Assembly: GCA_030041535.1 (NCBI GenBank)
Contig: JASHNR010000025.1
Location: 1-43,711, forward strand
Direction of reading: 5' to 3'
DNA length: 43,711 bases
From: Nitrosopumilaceae archaeon
GTDB taxonomy: Archaea > Thermoproteota > Nitrososphaeria > Nitrososphaerales > Nitrosopumilaceae
Every line of letters starts with the position of its first letter. Position 1 is the first letter of the stretch. The position numbers and the translations under genes were made by a program. The notes beneath the pieces were generated by a model that worked only from the letters and a program-made list of their open reading frames with translations, was not told the DNA's origin and did not search any database. This document shows, piece by piece, positions 14,553 through 21,022 of this stretch.

Positions 14553-15425
14553 TTATTTTTTATTATGACCCCAGGAATATTCGGTAAGGTTTTCAGAACT
14601 AAGATTCCTTATGATATCCCAAGGTGTCAGAACTCCTTCTTCATATAAAAGATATGGGGATTGCATTTCGTATAGCATCTTGCTTGCTTCTTCAAGTAAA
14701 ATCTTCCCAGAAGCCACTTTTGCTTTGTCTAATCTAAATTCACTGCATTTTATTTCGAGAAAATTGTCTACATCATGTAAGCAATTCAAATCTTGAGATA
14801 TTTTTTGAATAATGATTCTATCACTTATGAACTGCGAAGTTCCTTCTAGGATTAGCTTGCGAGTCCTGTTTTTGAACATTGCAGAGATTATCTCTTTTAC
14901 TGTTTGATCTTTTTTGAAAGTAAAGATTTTCTTCTTTGAGATATTTTCTATCTCCATTTTTGTTTTGCATAGCATTCCTATCTCAAGCAATTTTCTTGCA
15001 GAGATTGCAGAGTAACTGCAATACTGATTCGGCATTATGGCAAATGCTCTATTTGTCTTCATCCATTGCCTTAGAAGATCGCCTAATGTTGTATCCTTAT
15101 CCAATATGACCAGATTTTCGTGCATGATCTCTTTGATTCGAGTTTTTTCAAAAAAGGCGCCATTTGGGCTATGCAGTACTTCCTCTAGGATGTCAGCTCC
15201 TCCCACAAATCCTACTGGCTTGTCGTCTTGTACTACTACCAACGAGTCTGTAAAAGTCTCCAAGTTGTGAGAAAGGAGATTGGTTGCTTCTGTTACTGGA
15301 TCATTTACCCCTATGCTAACTACTGGTGAAGACAGAAGAGAATCTGGCAATAGATCATGCATAACACGTTGTGAGATTGGTGTCTTTTCCTGGTTTGTAT
15401 GAGAATAGTTAATGGGTCTTTTCAC
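14553..15425 (-). CDS. CBS-domain protein with diverged C-terminal half
   Basis: A 290-aa protein. The N-terminal half has a recognisable CBS pair (SSPVVSIGVNDPVTEATNLL ... PVGFVGGADILEEV, then IMHENLVILDKDTTLGDLLR). The C-terminal half (KKIFTFKKDQTVKEIISAMFKN ... RKLILEG) looks like a third, degenerate CBS unit plus a closing helical segment. The start is GTG 15425, exactly 48 nt from the operator half-site. It is convergent with CBS gene 14080 with 36 nt between. The ligand and partner are unknown. Confidence 0.82.
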   Translation of the reverse strand: MKRPINYSHTNQEKTPISQRVMHDLLPDSLLSSPVVSIGVNDPVTEATNLLSHNLETFTDSLVVVQDDKPVGFVGGADILEEVLHSPNGAFFEKTRIKEIMHENLVILDKDTTLGDLLRQWMKTNRAFAIMPNQYCSYSAISARKLLEIGMLCKTKMEIENISKKKIFTFKKDQTVKEIISAMFKNRTRKLILEGTSQFISDRIIIQKISQDLNCLHDVDNFLEIKCSEFRLDKAKVASGKILLEEASKMLYEMQSPYLLYEEGVLTPWDIIRNLSSENLTEYSWGHNKK

Positions 15426-15466
15426 TAACTGATCTTTTAAAAAGTAATATATTTAGACACAAGATA

Positions 15467-15483
15467 ATTATCAAAAATGATTT
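15467..15483 (-). promoter_or_regulatory. shared operator/promoter element before CBS gene 15425
   Basis: Minus strand AAATCA-TTTT-TGATAAT, then TATCTTGTGT and CTAAATATA. Exactly 48 nt before GTG 15425. It lies just beyond the 3' end of the adh gene. Confidence 0.65.
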
Positions 15484-15495
15484 TTGTCATATACA

Positions 15496-16527
15496 TTATG
15501 GTATTAGAATGGCTCTTCCCTGAATCTTTCCAGATTCCAAGTTTTCAATGGCTTTTTCCACCTCATCTAGTTTAAATGGATTGACAACAGTCTTGAGCTT
15601 GTTTGCACGAGCAAGGCTGATTACTTCAGTGAGCTCGTTGTAATTTCCCCAAAGAGAACCAATGACGCTGTATTCATTTATGACAGATTCTACTACCGGT
15701 ATGTTAAAGGAGCTGCCCATCAATCCCACTAGAACTAGTGCTCCACTCTTTTTCAGGCATGCTATACCTACATCCAGTGTATCCTTTGATGCTACTATGT
15801 CAAAAACAACATTCACACCTTGGTTTCCAGTTATCTTGTTTACAGATGATACAACATCCTCGTTTTTGGAATTGATGATATAGTCAGAGCCCATCTCTTT
15901 TGCAAGTTTGGCCTTGGGCTCATCTCGTACTACCGCAATTACATTTGTTGGAGAGAACAATTTCAGGTATTGTATAGCATAACTGCCAAGACCGCCAACT
16001 CCAAACACTAGTGTAAAGCTGTTAGGATTTAGCATATGGCGAACCTTTTTTACTGCTCTATATGGTGTGAGTCCCGCATCAGTCAAGGGGGCTATGTATT
16101 TTGGATCCAAGCCAGAAGCCTTTACAAGAAAACGATACGATGGGACGTACATGTATTCAGCGTATCCTCCATCCGATTGTGAGAGCCCCGGCCATCTGGG
16201 AGAGTTACAAAGTTGTTCATCGCCTCCTTTACAAAATTGACAAACCCCGCATCCCCAGCCGCCGAAGACTGCCACTACGTCCCCTTTTACAAGTCCTCGC
16301 ACAGACTCCCCCACCTCCTCGACATAACCTGCCGTCTCATGTCCTATTGTGACAGGAAGCTTTACTGGAATTGCTTTTTGCCATTCGCCGTGCATAAAAT
16401 GAATATCACTATGGCATATTCCGGCGGCGCCCACTCGTATCACCACACTCGCTCCTTTTGGTTTTAGGAGATCTACCTCATCTAGTTGTAATGGTTCTCC
16501 ATAATTGTGCAGTCTTGCGGCCTTCAA
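15496..16527 (-). CDS. zinc-dependent alcohol dehydrogenase (MDR superfamily)
   Basis: A 343-aa medium-chain dehydrogenase/reductase. Catalytic zinc ligands: Cys in GICHSDIHF (about residue 38) and the GHE motif (about residue 63). Structural zinc site: CGVCQFCKGGDEQLC (four Cys, about residues 94-108). The Rossmann nucleotide fold carries GVGGLGSYAIQYLK (about residue 177), and the following acidic/basic region does not clearly decide between NAD and NADP. It oxidises or reduces an alcohol/aldehyde; the substrate is not readable. The TTG start is preceded by an operator 56 nt away, implying a leader of about 8 nt. Confidence 0.92.
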   Translation of the reverse strand: MKAARLHNYGEPLQLDEVDLLKPKGASVVIRVGAAGICHSDIHFMHGEWQKAIPVKLPVTIGHETAGYVEEVGESVRGLVKGDVVAVFGGWGCGVCQFCKGGDEQLCNSPRWPGLSQSDGGYAEYMYVPSYRFLVKASGLDPKYIAPLTDAGLTPYRAVKKVRHMLNPNSFTLVFGVGGLGSYAIQYLKLFSPTNVIAVVRDEPKAKLAKEMGSDYIINSKNEDVVSSVNKITGNQGVNVVFDIVASKDTLDVGIACLKKSGALVLVGLMGSSFNIPVVESVINEYSVIGSLWGNYNELTEVISLARANKLKTVVNPFKLDEVEKAIENLESGKIQGRAILIP

Positions 16528-16576
16528 AATATATCTGCAAACATGAGCAATCCTGCTATATTAAATTCAGAACTAC

Positions 16577-16593
16577 ATTATCATTTGTGAAAA
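16577..16593 (-). promoter_or_regulatory. shared operator/promoter element before adh gene
   Basis: Minus strand TTTTCA-CAAA-TGATAAT, then GTAGTTCTGA and ATTTAATATAG. Right half to TTG start is 56 nt. Confidence 0.6.
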
Positions 16594-16630
16594 TAGGCAG
16601 CTCATGTGCAGATTTTTGGCTGGCAAGATC

Positions 16631-17101
16631 TTAATGTACTATCATTACTGCGCAAGGTGAACTTTCTGAAATTTTTCTGCTCACGCTGCCAAGGACCTTC
16701 AGTTTATTCAAACCGCGCAACCCTTGGCTTCCTATTACTATGAGGTCGATTTTTTTTCCTTTGGCGTACTTTAGGATCATCTCAACTGGTTTTCCTGCAA
16801 GAATATCATACGTTGCGTCTACTCCTTGAGATTTGCATATTGCCGCCTCTGCAAGAACTTCTCTTCTAGCTTGGGTTTTTGTAGCTGCCATAAATTCAGC
16901 TATTGATTCTTCAAGTTTTTTATCCTTTTTTAACAAGCCCAGTAGCATTCCTGGAGGAAAATCTTCGGAATCAACTACTATGATAACATGGATCTTAGAA
17001 CCTAGTCTTTTAGCTATTTTTATTGCATGAGAAAGGGCTTTTCTTGAAAATTTTGAACTGTCGGTTGGAACCAATATTTTTTCAAATTTTACTTCTGACA
17101 T
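16631..17101 (-). CDS. universal stress protein (UspA family)
   Basis: A 156-aa Usp: KFEKILVPTDSSKFSRKALSHA at the N terminus and VIGSQGLRGLNKLKVLGSVSRKISESSPCAVMIV at the C terminus, retaining the G-x2-G-x9-G(S) nucleotide loop. A middle segment (LLGLLKKDKKLEESIAEFMAATK) is longer than in the other Usps here. The longest ORF begins at ATG 17119, but ATG 17101 (MSEVKF) lies exactly 48 nt from the operator half-site and gives a standard N terminus, so it is preferred. Single-gene unit. Confidence 0.9.
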   Translation of the reverse strand: MSEVKFEKILVPTDSSKFSRKALSHAIKIAKRLGSKIHVIIVVDSEDFPPGMLLGLLKKDKKLEESIAEFMAATKTQARREVLAEAAICKSQGVDATYDILAGKPVEMILKYAKGKKIDLIVIGSQGLRGLNKLKVLGSVSRKISESSPCAVMIVH

Positions 17102-17142
17102 TAATACATGATATTTCATAGTATACTTAAAACCAATTCTTA

Positions 17143-17159
17143 AATCTCAATAATGATAT
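17143..17159 (-). promoter_or_regulatory. shared operator/promoter element that sets the start of usp 17101
   Basis: Minus strand ATATCA-TTAT-TGAGATT, then TAAGAATTGG and TTTTAAGTA. Exactly 48 nt before ATG 17101. Confidence 0.6.
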
Positions 17160-17247
17160 CCAAACTCCAACAAAAACCATTCAAGTTCAATCATTCTTCT
17201 TCATTTTTGTTTTCATTATGAAAAGGCTTGATCATTATTTTGGATCA

Positions 17248-17264
17248 TTCTCAAAGATGATAAT
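17248..17264 (+). promoter_or_regulatory. shared operator/promoter element before gene 17305
   Basis: TTCTCA-AAGA-TGATAAT, then GGTATTTCTG and TTTTAAATAA. Right half is 47 nt before ATG 17305. Confidence 0.65.
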
Positions 17265-17304
17265 GGTATTTCTGTTTTAAATAATGTTTTACATATAGAA
17301 TGAC

Positions 17305-17637
17305 ATGCCCCAAAATGTAGAGATACAATATGACAATTTTTTGGATCAGCTTGTCAGCAAGCTCGGAAAGATAAATCTCAAATTAGCGACAGATGTACTG
17401 TATTATGAGAGAAAATTTACTGATGTAGCGCCCAAAGTTGAACTAGAGATACACTATAGGAGCGGAACAAATATCGACAAGAAAAAATACGAACTAGAAG
17501 CAAGTTACATGGTTGCCCGAGAAGGAAAAAATGGCATTCGAGCAGTTGGTTTGTCATCGCTAACTGATTTATTCCAACTAGCAAAAGATCCTGATATTGA
17601 AGCAATTGATGGATTTGCAACCTGTGCGTCTTACTAG
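17305..17637 (+). CDS. uncharacterised 110-aa protein
   Basis: Soluble alpha/beta protein: an N-terminal helix (NFLDQLVSKLGKINLKLATDV), a charged strand region (VELEIHYRSGTNIDKKKYELEASYMV), then GLSSLTDLFQLAKDPDIEAIDGF and a CASY end. No known motif is recognised. ATG 17305 is supported by the operator and a TATA-like TTTTAAATAA, making a leaderless unit. It is convergent with the RHH gene 17658 and could be co-regulated with its Usp/CBS neighbours. Confidence 0.7.
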   Translation: MPQNVEIQYDNFLDQLVSKLGKINLKLATDVLYYERKFTDVAPKVELEIHYRSGTNIDKKKYELEASYMVAREGKNGIRAVGLSSLTDLFQLAKDPDIEAIDGFATCASY

Positions 17638-17657
17638 ATACACATTTAAAATATTTT

Positions 17658-18236
17658 TTAGTAATCGTGTTCGCTAAAATCTGATCCTAGCGCAGTACTG
17701 ACTATGGCGGTATTTGGAGTTGTACGTGATTTTACTGCAAGGTCTGGCAAGAATTGGTAAAAGATCTGTTTCAAAAGCATTTCCGTGAAGAGAGACCACT
17801 TGATACCAAGATTATGCTGTACAATAAAGTGATGAGTCTCACCTTCTATTCTATGATCTGATGTCATACCTGATGCCTTCATGTAATCCTCAAAAGCCTC
17901 AATAGCGCGTTTTAGATCATAATTTCCCTTCATGAACATCACCCAATCTTTTACCAAGGGAACCATGACATCAATTATCTTGTTCATCGAATCTCCTTCC
18001 ATCTCTTCACCTAATGTCTTCAAAATATCCCTTGGAACAGGTATCATTCCTATATTTTCTGCAAATCTATCCCAGTTGACGTACTTTTCTAAAATCTGCT
18101 TTACAAGTACATTTTGAGAGATTTTTTTCTGCATTGCTTCAGTTTCTAGTTCTTCTACTATGTGTACAGGTAGCCGGTAGCTTATGCTTCTGGTATCTTC
18201 ATGTTTTGAAGGATGAGGTTTTCTTGTAACGACCAT
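17658..18236 (-). CDS. ribbon-helix-helix protein with a helical C-terminal domain
   Basis: About 192 aa. Residues about 17-55 form an RHH-like DNA-binding unit: strand SISYRLPVHIV, helix EELETEAMQKK, then ISQNVLVKQILEKYV. The remaining 130 residues are helical, with a distinctive GETHHFIVQHNLGIKWSLFTEML segment, possibly a dimerisation or ligand domain; I know no name for it. The ORF can be extended to 18299, but the start ATG 18236 (MVVTRKPHP) lies at a leaderless distance from a TATA-like CATTAATTAG. Transcription-regulator role is inferred from the RHH alone. Confidence 0.7.
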   Translation of the reverse strand: MVVTRKPHPSKHEDTRSISYRLPVHIVEELETEAMQKKISQNVLVKQILEKYVNWDRFAENIGMIPVPRDILKTLGEEMEGDSMNKIIDVMVPLVKDWVMFMKGNYDLKRAIEAFEDYMKASGMTSDHRIEGETHHFIVQHNLGIKWSLFTEMLLKQIFYQFLPDLAVKSRTTPNTAIVSTALGSDFSEHDY

Positions 18237-18343
18237 GTAGATTCTAACGAATCTTTTCCAACTTCTAATTAATGAGTGTTTTTCAATTAGACTCAACATC
18301 TGGAGTAATTGTCCCTCTTATATGACGTCCAGTTCCACAAAAT

Positions 18344-18853
18344 CTACTTGTTTATATGATCTTTGTCTATGTGATTGCATACTGATTTTGTATCTTTGAA
18401 TTGTTTTGAACAGTATGGACAATATGTTTTATCAGTTATCTCCAATTCTGGGAGTAGGAGGTCATGTCCCTCAAGGTTCCCGCAAACCATTTTTTGTGTA
18501 ATAAGACCAATTGGGCGTTTGTCCATTACAACCAGCCTGCGTATGTCATGTTTTCTCATAATCTCTAATGCAGCCCTGACTGGAGATGTTTTTGGTATCG
18601 TTATCAGAGGACTTTTTGTGATCTGCTTCAACGTAGTTTTTGTTGGATCTAGTCCTTTTGCTACTACGTCGTACAAGATATCTTTCTCAGTCACAATGCC
18701 AGTTATCTTGTTATTCTCAAATACAAGAATGCTATCTACCTTAGACTCTGCCATGGCTTGGGCTGCATCTTGTATGGTAAGGTTACTCTCAACAGTAGTC
18801 ATTTTAGGATTGGTGAATTTGGAAACTGGTTCGTTGAGAAGCTCTAATACCAT
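18344..18853 (-). CDS. CBS pair fused to a C2H2 zinc finger
   Basis: A 169-aa protein. Residues about 10-130 are a CBS pair (PKMTTVESNLTIQDAAQAM ... KITGIVTEKDILYDV, then ITKSPLITIPKTSPVRAAL ... DIRRLVVMDKRPIGLIT). Residues about 140-167 are a C2H2-type finger: YCPYCSKQF ... VCNHIDKDH (C-x2-C-x12-H-x4-H). This couples a nucleotide-sensing module to a likely DNA-, RNA- or protein-binding finger. ATG start, 46 nt from the operator half-site. The finger resembles the free-standing small protein at 40198. Confidence 0.87.
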   Translation of the reverse strand: MVLELLNEPVSKFTNPKMTTVESNLTIQDAAQAMAESKVDSILVFENNKITGIVTEKDILYDVVAKGLDPTKTTLKQITKSPLITIPKTSPVRAALEIMRKHDIRRLVVMDKRPIGLITQKMVCGNLEGHDLLLPELEITDKTYCPYCSKQFKDTKSVCNHIDKDHINK

Positions 18854-18892
18854 GTCACATGATGCCTATATCTTGATTTAATTTTAGAGGTA

Positions 18893-18910
18893 TTTATCAG
18901 GATTGATAAT
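18893..18910. promoter_or_regulatory. shared operator/promoter element before CBS-zinc-finger gene
   Basis: Minus strand TTATCA-ATCC-TGATAAA, then about 10 nt and AATTAAATC, 46 nt before ATG 18853. On the plus strand the same palindrome reads TTATCA-GGAT-TGATAAT but has no start codon at the usual distance. Confidence 0.65.
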
Positions 18911-18979
18911 TGGAAAATTTCTGTATTTGACAAGGTCCAATCACGTGTAAAATCAGATTTGTGTTTAATTTGTATGCAT

Positions 18980-19009
18980 TGCCATGCAATGCAGTCCCAC
19001 TGGTTATAT
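18980..19009 (+). promoter_or_regulatory. promoter/operator shared with 3119-3148
   Basis: Contains TGCATTG-CCATG-CAATGCA (perfect 7-bp inverted repeat beginning at 18975), then GTCCCACTG and GTTATAT as TATA box, about 27 nt before ATG 19032. The block matches 3119-3148 in about 25 of 30 positions at the same spacing. Confidence 0.6.
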
Positions 19010-19031
19010 CCAATATTACTGAATACGACAT

Positions 19032-19376
19032 ATGCAAGTATTATTAAAAGGAAAACCGGTACAGGAGGAGACAACAAAAGATGTATTGCTTGAGATCTTG
19101 GCAGACAAGTACTCTAGAACCATATTGGAATCCACAATGGATATGCCAAAATCAGCCATTGATCTAACCAATGACTGCGGCATACCAATCAGCACCACTT
19201 ATCGTAGAGTGCAAATGTTGCACAGACACAAACTGCTTGGCATCTCAGGTTCCATCAGTCAAGATGGCAAAAAATACTTTTTGTACAAATCCAAGGTCAA
19301 ATCAATCATGACTTGTTTCAACAACGGTTCACTTGAGGTTGAGATTGTTCTTAATTCTACGTTAACTGAGAGTTAG
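19032..19376 (+). CDS. winged-helix regulator (114 aa)
   Basis: Helix 1-2 region KDVLLEILADKYSRTILESTM, MPKSAIDLTNDCGI, recognition helix PISTTYRRVQMLHRHKLL, and beta wing GSISQDGKKYFLYKSKVKS: an ArsR-like wHTH with a short C-terminal strand. It shares its recognition-helix pattern (TYRRV) and wing (DGKxxxLYK) with gene 11480, so both come from one expanded family. Its promoter carries a palindrome found elsewhere only at 3119, a hint of autoregulation. The effector is unknown. Confidence 0.82.
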   Translation: MQVLLKGKPVQEETTKDVLLEILADKYSRTILESTMDMPKSAIDLTNDCGIPISTTYRRVQMLHRHKLLGISGSISQDGKKYFLYKSKVKSIMTCFNNGSLEVEIVLNSTLTES

Positions 19377-19401
19377 GAACTGCAAAAATTTTTCGAGATG
19401 A

Positions 19402-19418
19402 AAATCATGTGTGAAAAT
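19402..19418 (+). promoter_or_regulatory. shared operator/promoter element before CBS gene 19459
   Basis: AAATCA-TGTG-TGAAAAT, then AGAGTCGGCA and TTTTAAATG. Right half is 47 nt before ATG 19459. Confidence 0.6.
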
Positions 19419-19458
19419 AGAGTCGGCATTTTAAATGTGATAAAAGTGAGGGTATGGC

Positions 19459-20319
19459 ATGATATCTAAGATACGACAATTTACCTCACCTGTTATAACA
19501 CTAGAACCAGAAAGTACCATTAATGATGCTTTATTTTTAATGCAAAAAAATGACATCAAACGAGTTGTTATTGTACAGAACAATCTTCCTATTGGAATAG
19601 TTACAGAGCGTGACATAGGAAAATTCTTGGAATATGACAAGACAACAAGGGCCCTTGACAAAATACCTGTTCAGAATATAATGAGTAGAAATCTAGTTAC
19701 TATATCTGCAGAAGATGAGGATATTGCAACACAATCATCTATTAGAATGGATACATTTCAAATAAGCTCAGTTGTTGTAATAGATAACGAAGGAAAACTA
19801 GCGGGAATCATAACAAAGTCTGATTTGACAAGGATTTTTTCCAGTCTTTATGGTAGAACCTACAAAGTTGCCGATTACATGTCAAAGAAGATAATCACCT
19901 GTCGCAAATCAGATTCGCTAATGTTTGCTTTGGATATGTTAAACAAAAATAAGATCTCAAGATTGGTAGCTACTGATAATGAAGGAAAACCTGTTGGGGT
20001 AATTACATACGATACGTTTCTAAGAAACAGTGGTTTTTTCAAGGCCAATAAGAGTACGCGCGACTATCTTTTACCCAACATCAATGCAAAGGAGATGAGG
20101 GTAGGAGATCTGATACAAGAGGAACTGCTTACAGTCGAGACTGAAGACGATTTGGCTATAGCTGCTAAATTAATGACAGATTTCAAGGTAAGTGGAATCC
20201 CAGTAGTTGACAGTAAGGGATCTCTTGAGGGAATCATAAGCTCTACAGATATTGTGAGGGCATATTCTGAAGCTGAGACACATTTCCGCCTTATCAAAAA
20301 AGATCCTCATTTTGATTAG
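19459..20319 (+). CDS. protein with four CBS domains
   Basis: A 286-aa tandem of two Bateman modules. Repeats: SPVITLEPESTINDAL ... PIGIVTERDIG; IMSRNLVTISAEDEDIAT ... LAGIITKSDLTR; YMSKKIITCRKSDSLMFAL ... PVGVITYDTF; IQEELLTVETEDDLAIAA ... LEGIISSTDIVRA. No other domain is present. The layout is the same as gene 6128, its paralog. Presumed adenine-nucleotide sensor acting on an unknown partner. Leaderless ATG start. Confidence 0.92.
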   Translation: MISKIRQFTSPVITLEPESTINDALFLMQKNDIKRVVIVQNNLPIGIVTERDIGKFLEYDKTTRALDKIPVQNIMSRNLVTISAEDEDIATQSSIRMDTFQISSVVVIDNEGKLAGIITKSDLTRIFSSLYGRTYKVADYMSKKIITCRKSDSLMFALDMLNKNKISRLVATDNEGKPVGVITYDTFLRNSGFFKANKSTRDYLLPNINAKEMRVGDLIQEELLTVETEDDLAIAAKLMTDFKVSGIPVVDSKGSLEGIISSTDIVRAYSEAETHFRLIKKDPHFD

Positions 20320-20419
20320 TAAATTTATGCCAACCATAACATTGCAAATATTGTCATGATGTTCTGCATTGTATTTTTATTTCATATCTCGCCTGAAAAT
20401 TATAAAAAAGAAGACATGA

Positions 20420-20436
20420 TTCTTAGAACTGATAAT
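20420..20436 (+). promoter_or_regulatory. shared operator/promoter element before CBS gene 20478
   Basis: TTCTTA-GAAC-TGATAAT, 48 nt before ATG 20478. The segment from the right half through CTTTTTA is identical to that before gene 12951. Confidence 0.65.
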
Positions 20437-20477
20437 CTAATTCTGTCTTTTTAACTATGAAATAATATAGATTTGTA

Positions 20478-20906
20478 ATGGAAACTCTAGTGAGCGATAT
20501 TATGAAGAACCAGGTAATCTCGATTGATTCTTCGATGTCAGTTACGGATGCAGCTAAAATGATGTCAGACTCTGGAGTTGGCTGCGTGGTTGTTATCCAG
20601 AAAAACATTCCAATAGGAATATTAACTGAAAGAGATTTTGTAACAAAAATTGCTTTTCTTACAAAATCATCATCTATACCAGTACGAAATGTTATGTCTT
20701 CACCTTTGATAGCAATCAGTCCAAAAGAAACAATTAAGAATTTAGCAGATGTGATGAAAGAGAAAAAAATTCATAAGGTTCCTGTCATAGATGGAAACAA
20801 GCTTGTAGGAATTGTTACGGCAACTGATTTGATAAGAAAATGTGTTGTTTCGTCTGATTTGGATATGAAACAAATCTGTAGTTCTTTTGCTCAGATGGCG
20901 TTTTGA
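20478..20906 (+). CDS. CBS-pair protein (single Bateman module)
   Basis: A 142-aa protein of two CBS domains (IMKNQVISIDSSMSVTDAA ... IPIGILTERDFV; VMSSPLIAISPKETIKNLA ... IHKVPVI ... LVGIVTATDLI). Paralog of gene 14080, with the same length and the same junction between domains. The ligand is probably an adenine nucleotide, by family. It is the last gene of the operator-bearing island; the next gene, the NRAMP transporter, lacks the element. Confidence 0.92.
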   Translation: METLVSDIMKNQVISIDSSMSVTDAAKMMSDSGVGCVVVIQKNIPIGILTERDFVTKIAFLTKSSSIPVRNVMSSPLIAISPKETIKNLADVMKEKKIHKVPVIDGNKLVGIVTATDLIRKCVVSSDLDMKQICSSFAQMAF

Positions 20907-21022
20907 ATTGGTAATAGCCATCTAGATAGAAACTTTTAGATTTTACATACAAAAATGAAAGGAATTAACTGTAAAACATTGGCTTTCAAAAAGCAAGTAA
21001 TTCACGTTAGTTTAATTAAATT

